From DATDIC01 sp963764525 (GTDB lineage: Bacteria; Pseudomonadota; Alphaproteobacteria; Acetobacterales; Acetobacteraceae), in contig CAVXTC010000029.1 in assembly GCA_963764525.1 (NCBI GenBank), forward strand, positions 62,001 to 126,000: a DNA stretch of 64,000 bases. The letters are read 5' to 3'. A program made the position numbers and the translations under genes. Numbering within the stretch: position 1 is the stretch's first letter; every line of letters begins with the position of its first letter. A model generated the notes under the pieces. The model was not told the origin of the DNA, made no database searches, and saw nothing but the letters and a program-made list of their open reading frames with translations. Of this stretch, positions 26,332 through 35,673 are shown piece by piece.

Positions 26332-28707
26332 ATGAGCAGCGAAGACAAGAAACATCGTTCACATCTTCCGATCCCCACTCCCGAACGAACCGGCCTGATC
26401 ACCTACGATGCGAAGGACCCGGATACTAAATTCCCGCCCATCGAGCAGTTACGGCCGCCCAGGGGCGCGCCAAACGTGCTGCTCATTCTCATCGACGACG
26501 CCGGGTTCGGATCGTCGAGCGCCTTTGGTGGCCCTTGCCAGGCACCGAATGCGGAAAAGCTGGCGGCCGGCGGGCTGAAATACAACCGTTTCCACACCAC
26601 CGCCCTCTGCTCTCCGACACGCGCGGCGCTGCTGACGGGTCGCAACCACCACTCGGCGGGCATGGGCGGCATCACCGAGATCGCCACCGGCGCGCCGGGC
26701 TACAGCTCGGTGCTGCCCAATACCATCTCGCCGCTTGCCCGCACCTTGAAGCTCAACGGCTACTCAACGGCGCAGTTCGGCAAATGCCACGAAGTGCCGG
26801 TGTGGGAGACGAGCCCGGTCGGACCGTTCGACGCTTGGCCCACCGGCGGCGGCGGCTTCGAGTACTTCTATGGCTTTATCGGCGGCGAAGCGAACCAGTG
26901 GTATCCCACGCTGTACGAGGGCACCACGCCGGTCGAGCCGAGCGGGACGCCGGAAGAGGGTTACCATTTCATGGCCGACATGACCGACAAGGCTATGGTC
27001 TGGGTGTCGCAGCAGAAGGCGCTGGCTCCGGACAAGCCCTTCTTCGTCTACTTCGCTCCCGGCGCGACCCACGCGCCGCACCACGTGCCGAAGGAGCGGG
27101 CCGACAGGTACAAAGGCAAGTTTGACCAGGGCTGGGACAGGCTGCGCGAGGAGACCATCGGCCGGCAGAAGAAACTGGGTGTCGTCCCGGCGGATTGCGA
27201 GCTCACCGCGCGCCACGCCGAGATTCCGGCGTGGGACGACATGCCGGAGGCGCTAAAGCCGATCCTGCGCCGCCAGATGGAGGTCTATGCGGGCTTTCTG
27301 GAGTACACCGACCACCATATCGGACGCCTGCTCGACGGCTTGCAGAAGCTCAACATCCTCGACGACACGCTCGTCTACTACATTATCGGCGACAACGGTG
27401 CTTCGGCCGAGGGCACGTTGAACGGTGCCTACAACGAGATGGCTAACTTCAATGGGCTGGCCGCCCTGGAGACACCGGAGTTTCTCATGGAACGATACGG
27501 GAAGCTCGGCGGGCCGGAATCCTATAACCATTACGCCGTGGGCTGGGCGCATGCCATGAGCGCGCCGTACCAGTGGACCAAGCAGGTTGCTTCCCACTGG
27601 GGTGGCACGCGCAATGGCACCATTGTGCACTGGCCCAACGGCATCAAGGCCAAAGGCGAAATCCGTTCGCAATTTCACCACGTGATCGACGTGGCACCAA
27701 CAATCCTTGAGGCGGCCGGGCTGCCCGAGCCAATTTCGGTCAACGGCGTGCAGCAGAAGCCTATCGAGGGCGTCAGCATGCTCTACTCGTTCAACGACGC
27801 CGGTGCCGGCGAGCGGCATGAGACGCAGTATTTTGAAATGTTCGGCAACCGCGGAATCTATCACAAGGGCTGGACCGCGGTGACGAAGCACAGCACGCCC
27901 TGGGTACTGATGGGCAGGAAGACCGTGCCGCTCGACGATGACGTCTGGGAACTCTACGACACCAGCAAGGACTGGAGCCAGGCCAACGATCTGGCCAGGC
28001 AAATGCCGGAGAAGCTGCACGAACTGCAGCGGTTGTGGCTGATCGAGGCGACGCGCTACAACGTGTTGCCGATCGACGACCGGGTTGTGGAGAAGATGAA
28101 TCCGGACACTGCCGGTCGCCCGGTGCTGATCAAGGGGAAGACGCAGCTACTCTTCCGCGGCATGGGGCGACTGTCGGAAAACTGCGTCCTGAATATCAAA
28201 AACAAGTCGCACTCCGTGACCGCCGAGATCGAGGTGCCAGAGTCCGGCGCAGAAGGCGTTATCATTGCTCAGGGCGCGAACATCGGCGGCTGGAGCCTCT
28301 ACGCGAAGAACGGCAAGCTCAAATACTGTTACAACGTGGCGGGCGTGCACCACTTCTTCGTTGAATCGACGGAACGGCTGCCAAGAGGCGAGCATCAGGT
28401 GCGCATGGAGTTCGCCTATGCCGGCGGCGGCCTCGGCAAGGGCGGACAGGTGACGCTATATGTTGATGGCAAACAGGTCGGCGAAGGAACCGTCGCGATG
28501 ACGCAGGCGATGGTCTTCTCCGCCGATGACGGGTGCGACGTAGGCGAGGACAGCGGCGCGCCTGTTTCCCCGGACTACGGGTCGCGCAGCAACGGATTCA
28601 ACGGCACGGTCAAAGGGGTGCAGCTCGCCATCGACGCGGCGGCGGAGAGCCTGGATCACCTCGTCTCACCGGAGGATGCTGTCCGCATCGCCATGGCACG
28701 GCAGTAA
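26332..28707 (+). CDS. arylsulfatase
   Basis: A 791-residue type I sulfatase. The metal aspartates are in NVLLILIDDAGFGSSS, and the formylglycine site is ALCSPTRAALLTGRNHHSAG with C93 in C-x-P-x-R. FVYFAPGATHAPHHVPKERA and the IGDNGASAEGTLNGAYNEM segment complete the alkaline-phosphatase-like core. The C-terminal ~200 residues form a beta-rich region with VTLYVDGKQVGEG that resembles a LamG/concanavalin-like domain. AAGGAGGTCCGGCG precedes the ATG at 26332. No signal peptide is visible, so it is probably cytoplasmic. Substrate unknown. Confidence 0.92.
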   Translation: MSSEDKKHRSHLPIPTPERTGLITYDAKDPDTKFPPIEQLRPPRGAPNVLLILIDDAGFGSSSAFGGPCQAPNAEKLAAGGLKYNRFHTTALCSPTRAALLTGRNHHSAGMGGITEIATGAPGYSSVLPNTISPLARTLKLNGYSTAQFGKCHEVPVWETSPVGPFDAWPTGGGGFEYFYGFIGGEANQWYPTLYEGTTPVEPSGTPEEGYHFMADMTDKAMVWVSQQKALAPDKPFFVYFAPGATHAPHHVPKERADRYKGKFDQGWDRLREETIGRQKKLGVVPADCELTARHAEIPAWDDMPEALKPILRRQMEVYAGFLEYTDHHIGRLLDGLQKLNILDDTLVYYIIGDNGASAEGTLNGAYNEMANFNGLAALETPEFLMERYGKLGGPESYNHYAVGWAHAMSAPYQWTKQVASHWGGTRNGTIVHWPNGIKAKGEIRSQFHHVIDVAPTILEAAGLPEPISVNGVQQKPIEGVSMLYSFNDAGAGERHETQYFEMFGNRGIYHKGWTAVTKHSTPWVLMGRKTVPLDDDVWELYDTSKDWSQANDLARQMPEKLHELQRLWLIEATRYNVLPIDDRVVEKMNPDTAGRPVLIKGKTQLLFRGMGRLSENCVLNIKNKSHSVTAEIEVPESGAEGVIIAQGANIGGWSLYAKNGKLKYCYNVAGVHHFFVESTERLPRGEHQVRMEFAYAGGGLGKGGQVTLYVDGKQVGEGTVAMTQAMVFSADDGCDVGEDSGAPVSPDYGSRSNGFNGTVKGVQLAIDAAAESLDHLVSPEDAVRIAMARQ

Positions 28708-28822
28708 TCGATTGAGGGACGGTGATGGGGCCAACGACACAGTGGTTCCCGTCACCGAACCTGAATGCTCACCGGTTCACCCAACGACCCGGCCCGTTTG
28801 GACAAACCGGGGGTCATCGCCG

Positions 28823-29212
28823 ATGAACGACAAGCCGGCTGCCACCAGTCTTGCCAACGAACTGGCCAGAGAACGCAACCGCGAGGCCGCGGAACGCACG
28901 CTTATGGCGTGGATCCGAACCGCTCTTTCTTTGATCGGGTTTGGGTTCGGGATCGGGAAGCTCGACGCTTACCTCGAGGGGGCTGGCCTGCATACACGGT
29001 TCGATCTCCCGCACAGCACGCTGATTGTTGGTGCCAGCTTCATTGTCGTGGGTATCCTCGGGTTGCTCGCCGCAATCGTTCAGCATGCCCGCGTCCTGAA
29101 ACGGCTGTCGCGACCGGACTTTGCCTATGATGCCATGCGACCGATCGCGATGACGGTTGCCGCCCTGCTCATGCTGATCGGGGTATTCGGCCTGGTTGCG
29201 ATTTTGTGGTGA
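28823..29212 (+). CDS. YidH/DUF202 family membrane protein
   Basis: A 129-residue protein with ANELARERNREAAERTLMAW, the conserved start of DUF202, then three membrane helices (LSLIGFGFGIGKLDA, LIVGASFIVVGILGLLAAIV, MTVAALLMLIGVFGLVAILW). Start at the ATG of 28823; the frame is open upstream but without family features. Function unknown. The next gene is another membrane protein, 65 bp downstream. Confidence 0.82.
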   Translation: MNDKPAATSLANELARERNREAAERTLMAWIRTALSLIGFGFGIGKLDAYLEGAGLHTRFDLPHSTLIVGASFIVVGILGLLAAIVQHARVLKRLSRPDFAYDAMRPIAMTVAALLMLIGVFGLVAILW

Positions 29213-29277
29213 TCCGGTCAGATTCGTCAGCAGTGCCTGCCGTCAAGGGATCGATAACCAAGCCGCAGGAGATTACC

Positions 29278-29811
29278 GTGGCAACCGAAACCCACGCAAA
29301 AGCGACGCTGCGTCAGCGTGCCATGCACGAATTCACGGAGCTCGCGATCGTCACCGCTTACCTCTACATCACCCTCGGGGCAGTGATCCTGATGAAGGCA
29401 TCGGTACTGCACGACCAGGGCATCGACTTCACCCCATGGGGTGTTGCCATCGTCAAAGCCGCGGTGCTAGCGAAATTCATGCTGCTCGGCCGCGCAATGC
29501 AGATTGGTGAGCGCTACTCCACCCGCCCGCTGATCTGGCCGACGCTGCATAAGGCGTTCGCCTTCCTCGTGCTGCTGGTCGTCCTGACCATCATTGAGGA
29601 AATCGTCGTTGGCCTGTTCCACCACCAATCGGTCGCTGCCTCGTTCGATGAACTCACCGGTGCCAAGCTCGACAAGTCCCTCGCCGGCATCCTCATCCTG
29701 CTTTTGGTGCTGATACCCTACTTCGTCATCCGCGTGCTCAGCGAGGCGCTTGGCGAGGACAGGCTGGCGCGGATGTTTTTTGTCGAACGGGACTCCGTGC
29801 CGCACAGGTAA
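29278..29811 (+). CDS. multi-pass membrane protein, unknown
   Basis: A protein of about 177 residues with four predicted membrane helices, including LAIVTAYLYITLGAVILMKA, AFAFLVLLVVLTIIEEIVVG and AGILILLLVLIPYFVIRVLS. The GTG at 29278 is chosen because AGGAG lies 7 bp before it. The end MFFVERDSVPHR is cytoplasmic or periplasmic and charged. No family was recognised. Confidence 0.7.
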   Translation: MATETHAKATLRQRAMHEFTELAIVTAYLYITLGAVILMKASVLHDQGIDFTPWGVAIVKAAVLAKFMLLGRAMQIGERYSTRPLIWPTLHKAFAFLVLLVVLTIIEEIVVGLFHHQSVAASFDELTGAKLDKSLAGILILLLVLIPYFVIRVLSEALGEDRLARMFFVERDSVPHR

Positions 29812-29882
29812 GGCCGAGGGAAGAGCCCCGCTGGGCCGGTGCCTTGATATTTGCTGGTAGCGCGAGGCCCGCATCAGCGTCG

Positions 29883-30581
29883 TTATACGTGCAGCCATTT
29901 GAAGGCAGCGCGCACGAAGGCCGCCCCGCCCGAGGTGACCGGTTCGCCGTGAGCCATCAACACCTGCTCGATCGGCCAGGCCAGAATGCGCTGGAGCGAG
30001 GCACGTGCCGCACGGCGGTTCAAGAACGACACCCGAAGGTCGCGCGGTGCGCCGGGATTGGGTGCGACGATTCCACCATGCCGCGCAACAAGGCCGCGCC
30101 AACCCTTGAACCAGTCGGGCGGGAAATTTTGGATCAGGTCTGCAAAGATCGCCGTGCGGCTGGGATGGTGAAAGAACACTGCTTCCGTCAGGAAGGGGCT
30201 GCCACGCATGAATACTTGGTCAATGTCCATGGCCCACGCGAGATCGGGTGTGTCACGTAAGTCCGCGTCAAAGGGCAGCAGTTTCCTTCGCCTACGCAGG
30301 CCAGGTGAAGCGTAGAGCCGAGCATGCGGGTAAGCGGATTTCCATTCGCCCAGAAAGAGGTGGTGCAACAAATTGGGTGAGACGAGATGGCGAACGGTTC
30401 CCAACGCATCAACCTCCTGCGTGAGGTCAGACGACAGGGCAGTCCGCGACCACACGAATAAGCTGCCATCCTGCAAGCGGATCACGGCCATCCGGGTTGG
30501 ATAAGCGAACCCGTAGAATGGCACGACAGGCCCCTCGCCGATCCAAATGCCTGGCCCAAATTCCGCCAACAGCGTCCCCAC
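29883..30581 (-). CDS. DUF4336 domain protein (metallo-beta-lactamase-like fold)
   Basis: A 232-residue protein. GPVVPFYGFAYPTRMAVIRL, then VRHLVSPNLLHHLFLGEWKS, then FFHHPSRTAIFADLIQNFPP match DUF4336, whose fold resembles metallo-beta-lactamases with altered metal ligands. MAHGEPVTSGGAAFVRAAF ends the protein. The function is unknown. It is divergent from the glycosyltransferase gene. Confidence 0.78.
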   Translation of the reverse strand: MGTLLAEFGPGIWIGEGPVVPFYGFAYPTRMAVIRLQDGSLFVWSRTALSSDLTQEVDALGTVRHLVSPNLLHHLFLGEWKSAYPHARLYASPGLRRRRKLLPFDADLRDTPDLAWAMDIDQVFMRGSPFLTEAVFFHHPSRTAIFADLIQNFPPDWFKGWRGLVARHGGIVAPNPGAPRDLRVSFLNRRAARASLQRILAWPIEQVLMAHGEPVTSGGAAFVRAAFKWLHV

Positions 30582-30688
30582 GGATATACAGTCTCCCTCG
30601 TTCTACGGGGCCGGTTTCACCGCCCACGCCATGGCCCGCCGTGCCGCCCAGACCACGGAACCGGAGAGCGTGATAGAATGGGGGCGCC

Positions 30689-32023
30689 ATGCCGCGCCCC
30701 CCCGTCATCCTCCAGGTGCTTCCGGCGCTGGTCACCGGCGGCGTCGAGCGCGGCACCGTCGAGATCGCCGAGGCGATCGCCGGATCCGGCTGGCCGGCGC
30801 TGGTCGCCAGTGCCGGCGGCAAGCTGGTCGCCGAAATCGAGCGTGCGGGCGGGGAGCATATCGCGCTGCCGCTCGGCAGCAAAAATCCGCTGCAGATGTT
30901 GCGCAACGCCGATAGCCTGGAGCGCCTGATCCGGGACCGGCGAGTCGATGTCGTGCACGCCCGCTCGCGCGCGCCGGGCTGGTCGGCGTGGCTGGCGGCG
31001 CGGCGGACGGGGGTGCATTTCGTTACGACATGGCACGGCACCTACAATGAAGACCTGCCGTTCAAGCGCCACTATAACGCCGTGATGGCGAAGGGCGAGC
31101 GTGTCATTGCCGCCAGTGGTTTTATTGCCGGGCTGATCGTTGCCCGGCACGGGACCGACCCGGAGCGAATCCGCATCATTCCGCGCGGCGTTGATCCGGC
31201 CGTGTTCGATCCGGCGATCGGCGCGGACCGGGTGGCGCGACTGGCCGCCGCGTGGCAACTGCCGGCCGGGGCGCCGGTCATTGTGCTGCCCGGCCGGCTG
31301 ACCCGCTGGAAGGGTCAGGCGGTGCTGCTGGATGCCATCGCCCGAATGTCGCGGCGCGATGTGATCGGCGTGCTGGCCGGCGCCGACCAGGGCCGTACGG
31401 CATACGGCGTCGGCCTGCGGCGCCAGGCGGAGCGCCTGGGCATCGCCGATCGCATCCGCCTGCCCGGCGATTGCAACGATATGCCGGCGGCACTGAAGCT
31501 GGCTGATGTGGTCGTGCACGCCTCGGTCAGGCCGGAGGCGTTCGGCCGCGTGGTGATCGAGGCACAGGCGATGGGCCGCCCGGTGATCGCCGCCGACCTC
31601 GGCGGGCCGGTGGAAACGGTGGAGCACGGCGTCACTGGCTGGCGCGTGGCGCCCGGCGATGCGGGCGCGCTGGCGGCGGCGATCGAGCTTGTGCTGGGGC
31701 TGGCGGCGGGGGAGCGTGCGGCGACCGGTGCCCGCGCGCGGGCCGGCGTGCTGGCGCGGTGCACGACGCAGGCGATGCAGGCGGCGACGCTGAAGGTTTA
31801 CCGGGAGGTGCTGGGTGGGCAGGCCGGTGCGGCGGGTTCGACCCCTCCCCGGCCCCTCCCACAAGGGGAGGGGGGAAGTAAGCTGGGCCCCTCCCGCTCG
31901 GGAAGGGGGAGACGTAAGCTGTCGGCGATGCAGGAGGACGCATATGCCGGGACACGAGAATTTCACGCGAACGGGTCTTTCCGGTTCGATCGCCATTGTG
32001 GAGCTTCGCCGGCCGCCAAATAA
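30689..32023 (+). CDS. glycosyltransferase family 4 protein with repeat-encoded tail
   Basis: A GT-B glycosyltransferase. VLPALVTGGVERGTVEIAEA is the N-terminal glycine-rich loop, IIPRGVDPAVFDP and VIVLPGRLTRWKGQAVLLDA the linker and second Rossmann start, and VHASVRPEAFGRVVIEAQAM the nucleotide-sugar site. The core ends near LKVYREVLGGQ. The last ~65 residues come from GC-rich palindromes (31843-31915) and then read into the start of the next gene, overlapping it by 80 bp, so the stop codon seems to have been displaced. Acts on an unknown lipid- or polysaccharide-linked acceptor at the cytoplasmic membrane. Confidence 0.85.
   Translation: MPRPPVILQVLPALVTGGVERGTVEIAEAIAGSGWPALVASAGGKLVAEIERAGGEHIALPLGSKNPLQMLRNADSLERLIRDRRVDVVHARSRAPGWSAWLAARRTGVHFVTTWHGTYNEDLPFKRHYNAVMAKGERVIAASGFIAGLIVARHGTDPERIRIIPRGVDPAVFDPAIGADRVARLAAAWQLPAGAPVIVLPGRLTRWKGQAVLLDAIARMSRRDVIGVLAGADQGRTAYGVGLRRQAERLGIADRIRLPGDCNDMPAALKLADVVVHASVRPEAFGRVVIEAQAMGRPVIAADLGGPVETVEHGVTGWRVAPGDAGALAAAIELVLGLAAGERAATGARARAGVLARCTTQAMQAATLKVYREVLGGQAGAAGSTPPRPLPQGEGGSKLGPSRSGRGRRKLSAMQEDAYAGTREFHANGSFRFDRHCGASPAAK
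31843..31915. repeat. GC-rich palindromic repeat block
   Basis: CCCCTCCC and GGGGAGGG-type arms occur twice (CCTCCCCGGCCCCTCCCACA with AAGGGGAGGGGGGAAG, then CCCTCCCGCTCGGGAAGGGG). It lies in the 3' end of the glycosyltransferase frame and resembles 61548-61586. Confidence 0.55.
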
Positions 32024-32723
32024 TTTCGTGAGCGTGCCGATGATCGCCGAGCTGGCGGATGAACTGGAACGCCTGGACAACGAACAGCAATGCCGGGCGA
32101 TCGTGCTGTGTTCCGAGGGCAAGCATTTCTCGGCTGGCGCGGATCTCGGCAATCGTGGGCCGGACGGCCGGGACACGGTGGCGCGCGGACGGCATCTGTA
32201 TAAGGAGGCGATCCGGCTGTGGCGCACCGGCAAGCCGATCGTGGCCGCGGTGCAGGGGGCGGCGGTGGGGGCGGGCCTCGGGCTGGCTGTCATGGCGGAT
32301 TTCCGCGTCGGCTGCCCGGATGCGCGGTTTTCGGCGAATTTCACCCGGCTCGGGTTTCATCCCGGCTTCGGCCTGACCGCCACGTTGCCGCGGTTGCTCG
32401 GGCCGCAGCAGGCGGCGTTGATGATGTACACCGGCCGCCGCCTGACCGGGGAGGAGGCGAAGGCGATCGGCTTGCTCGATCAGCTCGTGGCGACGGAGCA
32501 GGTGCGCGAGGCGGCGGTGACGCTGGCCACCGAGATTGCGCAGTCGGCGCCGCTGGCGATCGTATCTGCGCGTGAGACGCTGCGCCGGGGTCTTGCGGCG
32601 GCCGTGCAGGCGGCCACCGAGCGCGAGTACCAGGAGCAGAACTGGCTGCGCGAGACTGAAGATTTCCGCGAGGGCGTGCGCGCCATGGCGGAGCGGCGGC
32701 TGCCTGAATTCAAGGGAGCGTGA
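31944..32723 (+). CDS. enoyl-CoA hydratase/isomerase family protein
   Basis: A 259-residue crotonase. IVLCSEGKHFSAGADLGNRG is the first oxyanion-hole segment and VAAVQGAAVGAGLGLAVMAD the second, followed by RFSANFTRLGFHPGFGLTAT with the usual acidic-residue region changed. Start at 31944 (MPGHENFTRTG), after AGGAGG. The short-chain dehydrogenase gene follows with 4 bp between, which suggests one operon for degradation of an acyl-CoA. Confidence 0.87.
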   Translation: MPGHENFTRTGLSGSIAIVELRRPPNNFVSVPMIAELADELERLDNEQQCRAIVLCSEGKHFSAGADLGNRGPDGRDTVARGRHLYKEAIRLWRTGKPIVAAVQGAAVGAGLGLAVMADFRVGCPDARFSANFTRLGFHPGFGLTATLPRLLGPQQAALMMYTGRRLTGEEAKAIGLLDQLVATEQVREAAVTLATEIAQSAPLAIVSARETLRRGLAAAVQAATEREYQEQNWLRETEDFREGVRAMAERRLPEFKGA

Positions 32724-32727
32724 CGCG

Positions 32728-33579
32728 ATGCGCAAGCTGGATGGAAAAGTTGCGATTGTGACCGGTGCCTCGCGGGGGATCGGTCAGGCGATCGCCGAAC
32801 TGTTCGCCTCGGAAGGCGCGCGCGTGGTGTGCGCGGCGCGGACCCTGCACGAGGGCGATCATGCGATGCTGGAGGGTTCATTGGCGCGCACCGTCCAGCG
32901 CATCCGCAATGCCGGGGGCGAGGCCGCGGCGGTTGCCGCCGATGTCTCGACCGAGCCGGCATGTTTGGCGCTGGTGGAGCAGGCGCGGGGGAAATATGGC
33001 CCGATCGACGTGCTGGTGAACAACGCGGCGCTGTCGTATTTCATGCCGATCACAGAGTTTCCCGCCAACCGCTGGATGCGCGCGTTCGCGGTCGATGTGC
33101 ATGGGCCGTTCATTCTGGCAAAAGAAGTTTTGAAGGACATGATACCGCGCGGGACCGGTGCCATCATCAACATCAGCTCCGGTGCGGCGATCGGGCCAGG
33201 GCGAGGGCCGTATGCTGACCAGGCGGTGCGCGGCGGCACCATGTACGGTGCGGTGAAGGCGGCGCTGGAGCGGTTCACTCAGGGGCTGGCGCAGGAGGTG
33301 GCGCAATACGGCGGCATCACCGTGGCCGCGGTGTCGCCGTCGCGTGTGGTGCCGACGCCGGGGACGGTGTTCCACAAGCTGGTGAGCGGCATGGACGATC
33401 CGCGTGGCGAGCCGCCGTCGCTGATGGCGCGTGCCGTGTTGCTGCTGGCGACCGAACCGGCGGGCAAGGTGAACGGGCGGGTGACTTACAGCCAGCAAAT
33501 CCTGAAGGAGTATGGGGTGATTGAGACGGCGTCCGGGCGGGGGGTGGATACCCAGGGGTCGGGGTATTCGCAGGTTTGA
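32728..33579 (+). CDS. short-chain dehydrogenase/reductase
   Basis: A 283-residue SDR. GKVAIVTGASRGIGQAIAEL binds NAD(P), DVLVNNAALSYF is the NNAG-type motif, INISSGAAIGPG holds the catalytic serine and MYGAVKAALERFTQGLAQEV the Y-x3-K pair. The insert ARTLHEGDHAMLEGSLART is longer than usual. Start at the ATG of 32728 after GGGAGCGTGACGCG. It probably acts with the preceding crotonase. Confidence 0.88.
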   Translation: MRKLDGKVAIVTGASRGIGQAIAELFASEGARVVCAARTLHEGDHAMLEGSLARTVQRIRNAGGEAAAVAADVSTEPACLALVEQARGKYGPIDVLVNNAALSYFMPITEFPANRWMRAFAVDVHGPFILAKEVLKDMIPRGTGAIINISSGAAIGPGRGPYADQAVRGGTMYGAVKAALERFTQGLAQEVAQYGGITVAAVSPSRVVPTPGTVFHKLVSGMDDPRGEPPSLMARAVLLLATEPAGKVNGRVTYSQQILKEYGVIETASGRGVDTQGSGYSQV

Positions 33580-33610
33580 TGACTTTTCCACGGCCGGTCG
33601 TGCGTGAACG

Positions 33611-33678
33611 GTAGGGCGGATAAGCGTAGCGCATTCCGCCGCCGTCACGGCGGATTGCGCTGCGCTTATCCGCCCTAC
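33611..33678. repeat. dispersed palindromic repeat, copy 1
   Basis: A 68-bp near-palindrome that starts GTAGGGCGGATAAGCG and ends CGCTTATCCGCCCTAC. Copies are at 37642-37709 and 53198-53266. The homology with the copy at 37642 extends outward (33579-33685) with both flanks, so a unit of about 105 bp was copied. Confidence 0.9.
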
Positions 33679-33708
33679 ATCGAGGCTGCCAGCGGGCTAC
33701 GCGCGACG

Positions 33709-33731
33709 ACCTCTCCGCCAACGGGAGAGGT
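33709..33731. terminator. stem-loop after the aldo/keto reductase gene
   Basis: ACCTCTCC and GGAGAGGT enclose a 7-base loop 9 bp beyond the reductase stop codon. The same arms occur in the palindrome at 22746-22770. There is no T run. Confidence 0.45.
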
Positions 33732-33739
33732 GAAGTTGG

Positions 33740-34611
33740 TTACGGTTCTACATACCGGGCGTGCAGCGCGGCGATGTCGATCCGGTTTTCGACATCTTGC
33801 CAGGTCTGCGCATTCGCTTCTACCTCGGCGGCGGTGCGCATGCCGATCAGCGCAACATCGACCATCGGGTTCGACAGCACGAATTGGATCAGCGCTTCGG
33901 TGTAGTCGAATGTGTTGGCCGGATTGACGGTCTGGACCCAGCGCTGCAGCAGGCCGGAGGTCGCGGTGCGCATGGTGACCGTGGCCATCCGCCGGCGCTT
34001 CGCCTCGATCAGGCTGCCGAACGGCCGGGTCGGGTCGAACGGATGCTGATGGGCGAAGTTGTAGCAGAGCTGCATCACGTCGAACCGGCCGCTTTCGATG
34101 AAGCGGTACACGGTGTCGTTGTTGTCCTCGGAGGTGAAGCCGGTCAGGCCGATCAGGCCATCTTGTTTTAACAGCAACACTTCATCCAGCATGCCGCCGG
34201 AGCGCAGCACCAGCTCCGCCTGGTCCGGTCCGTACGATCCGCCGTGCAGTTGCAGCAGGTCGATGCGGTCGCGCCGCAGCCGGCGCAGGCTGGCTTCCAG
34301 GGATTGCCGAACGCGCCCGGCGGACTCGAGCGGCACCTTGGTTGCAAGGAAAACCGAGGCGCCTTCGAGCGCCTCTCCGAAGATGTCTTCCGAGGCACCG
34401 TCACCGTAGCCCGGAGCGGTGTCGAAGTAGCTGACGCCCAGCTCGAGCGCCCGCCGGATCGCACCGATTGCGGCTGCGCGGTCGCCGGATCGCCGGCATG
34501 GTAGGGGGCGAGATAGTTGGTCAGGCCGGTCACCGCGCCGCCGAAGCCGATCCGGCTGACCGGCACGCCAGCCGGCCCGAATGCCGCCATCAGGGTGGTG
34601 TTCGCGGTCAT
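33740..34611 (-). CDS. aldo/keto reductase, frameshifted
   Basis: An aldo/keto reductase of about 290 residues. The start (34611) gives GVPVSRIGFGGAVTGLTNYL up to HAGDPATA, then the frame breaks at about 34475-34482. The other frame gives IGAIRRALELGVSYFDTAPG, GYGDGASEDIFGEAL and later VPLESAGRVRQSLEASLRRL, IDLLQLHGGSYGPD. The sequence is one base short or two long for a single frame. The Tyr/Lys catalytic set fits the family. The ATG overlaps the stop of the upstream LLM oxidoreductase gene (ATGA), so both are in one operon. Confidence 0.83.
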
Positions 34612-35558
34612 GCCGCGGCCTTGGCTCGCGGCCAGCGTACGGCGATGCGGGGCAGCACGTCCTCGATCAGCCGACGCGTCTGCGCCAGCACGTCCGCATC
34701 GCCGCGGGCGACGGGGCGCAGGATAAACTTGGACACGCCGGCTTCCACGTAGGCGGCGATTCGGGCCATGATGGCGGCGGCGTCGCCGATCGCGAAATAC
34801 GCCAGCGGGTCGCGTCTGTTGCGCGCGCGGTAGGCGTCGAACGCGGTGGCCATTCCGGGATCGTTTGCGGTGCCGAAGCGGAACGGGATCCCGGCGCCGT
34901 AATGGTCCTCATCGATCGAGCGACCGGTTTCAACCAGCGCGGCCTTGATCGCGGCGATGGCGCGGCCGGCCTGTTCCGGCGTCTCCGGCCCGGCCTGCCA
35001 GCCGGTGCCGAAGCGCGCGGTGCGCCTGATCGCGGCGTCCGAGGAGCCGCCGATCCAGATCGGCAGGTCCGGCTGCACCGGGCGCGGCGCGATCGAGGCA
35101 CCGGTCAGGCGGAAATGCCGGCCTTCGAAATCCACCCGTTCCTCGCGCCAGAGGCGGCGAATGATTTCAAGTGCTTCGTCGGTTTTCGCGCCGCGTGTGC
35201 GCGTGTCCAGGTGCAGCGCGGTCCATTCCGGCGCCACCGGGCTGCCGATGCCGAAGCCCGGCAGCAGCCGGCCTTCGGACAGCACGTCGATCGTTGCGCA
35301 CTGCTTGGCCGTCAGCACCGGATCGCGCATCGCCAGCGACAGCACGTTGACGCCGATCTTGATCCGCCGCGTCCGTCCGGCGATTGCGGCCAGCGCGGTC
35401 ATGCACTCCAGGATCGGCGCCCGGCTGACGATGCGGTCGGTCTGCCACAGCGAATCCACGCCGCCCGCTTCGCACAGATCCACGAAACGCCAGAACCCGG
35501 GGGCGGCATCGAACGGGAATTCAGCCAGACCGACGCCGGCGGCAATGCTGCGTGCCAT
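34608..35558 (-). CDS. LLM-class flavin-dependent oxidoreductase
   Basis: A 316-residue luciferase-like (LLM) oxidoreductase of the F420/FMN type. FRFVDLCEAGGVDSLW-like N-terminal part, IKIGVNVLSLAMRDPVLTAK, then GRLLPGFGIGSPVAPEW and PDLPIWIGGSSDAAIRRTAR are the family hallmarks. Start taken as the ATG at 35558 (MARSIAAGVG), after AGGAGGG. Overlaps the aldo/keto reductase start by four bases. Confidence 0.87.
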   Translation of the reverse strand: MARSIAAGVGLAEFPFDAAPGFWRFVDLCEAGGVDSLWQTDRIVSRAPILECMTALAAIAGRTRRIKIGVNVLSLAMRDPVLTAKQCATIDVLSEGRLLPGFGIGSPVAPEWTALHLDTRTRGAKTDEALEIIRRLWREERVDFEGRHFRLTGASIAPRPVQPDLPIWIGGSSDAAIRRTARFGTGWQAGPETPEQAGRAIAAIKAALVETGRSIDEDHYGAGIPFRFGTANDPGMATAFDAYRARNRRDPLAYFAIGDAAAIMARIAAYVEAGVSKFILRPVARGDADVLAQTRRLIEDVLPRIAVRWPRAKAAA

Positions 35559-35673
35559 GCAGCCCTCCTTCACGCAAAGCCAAAGCGTAGTTGAAGGCGG
35601 GGCTGGTTGCGAGGACGTGGTTGCGAGGACGCCGGGGCGACGGCAGGATCGGCGGTGCTACAGGGGAACGTCC

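Noticed and set aside
33709..33731. Rho-independent terminator with T run
   Set aside because: The stem is clear but no T run follows on either strand, so it is listed only as a possible terminator or repeat.
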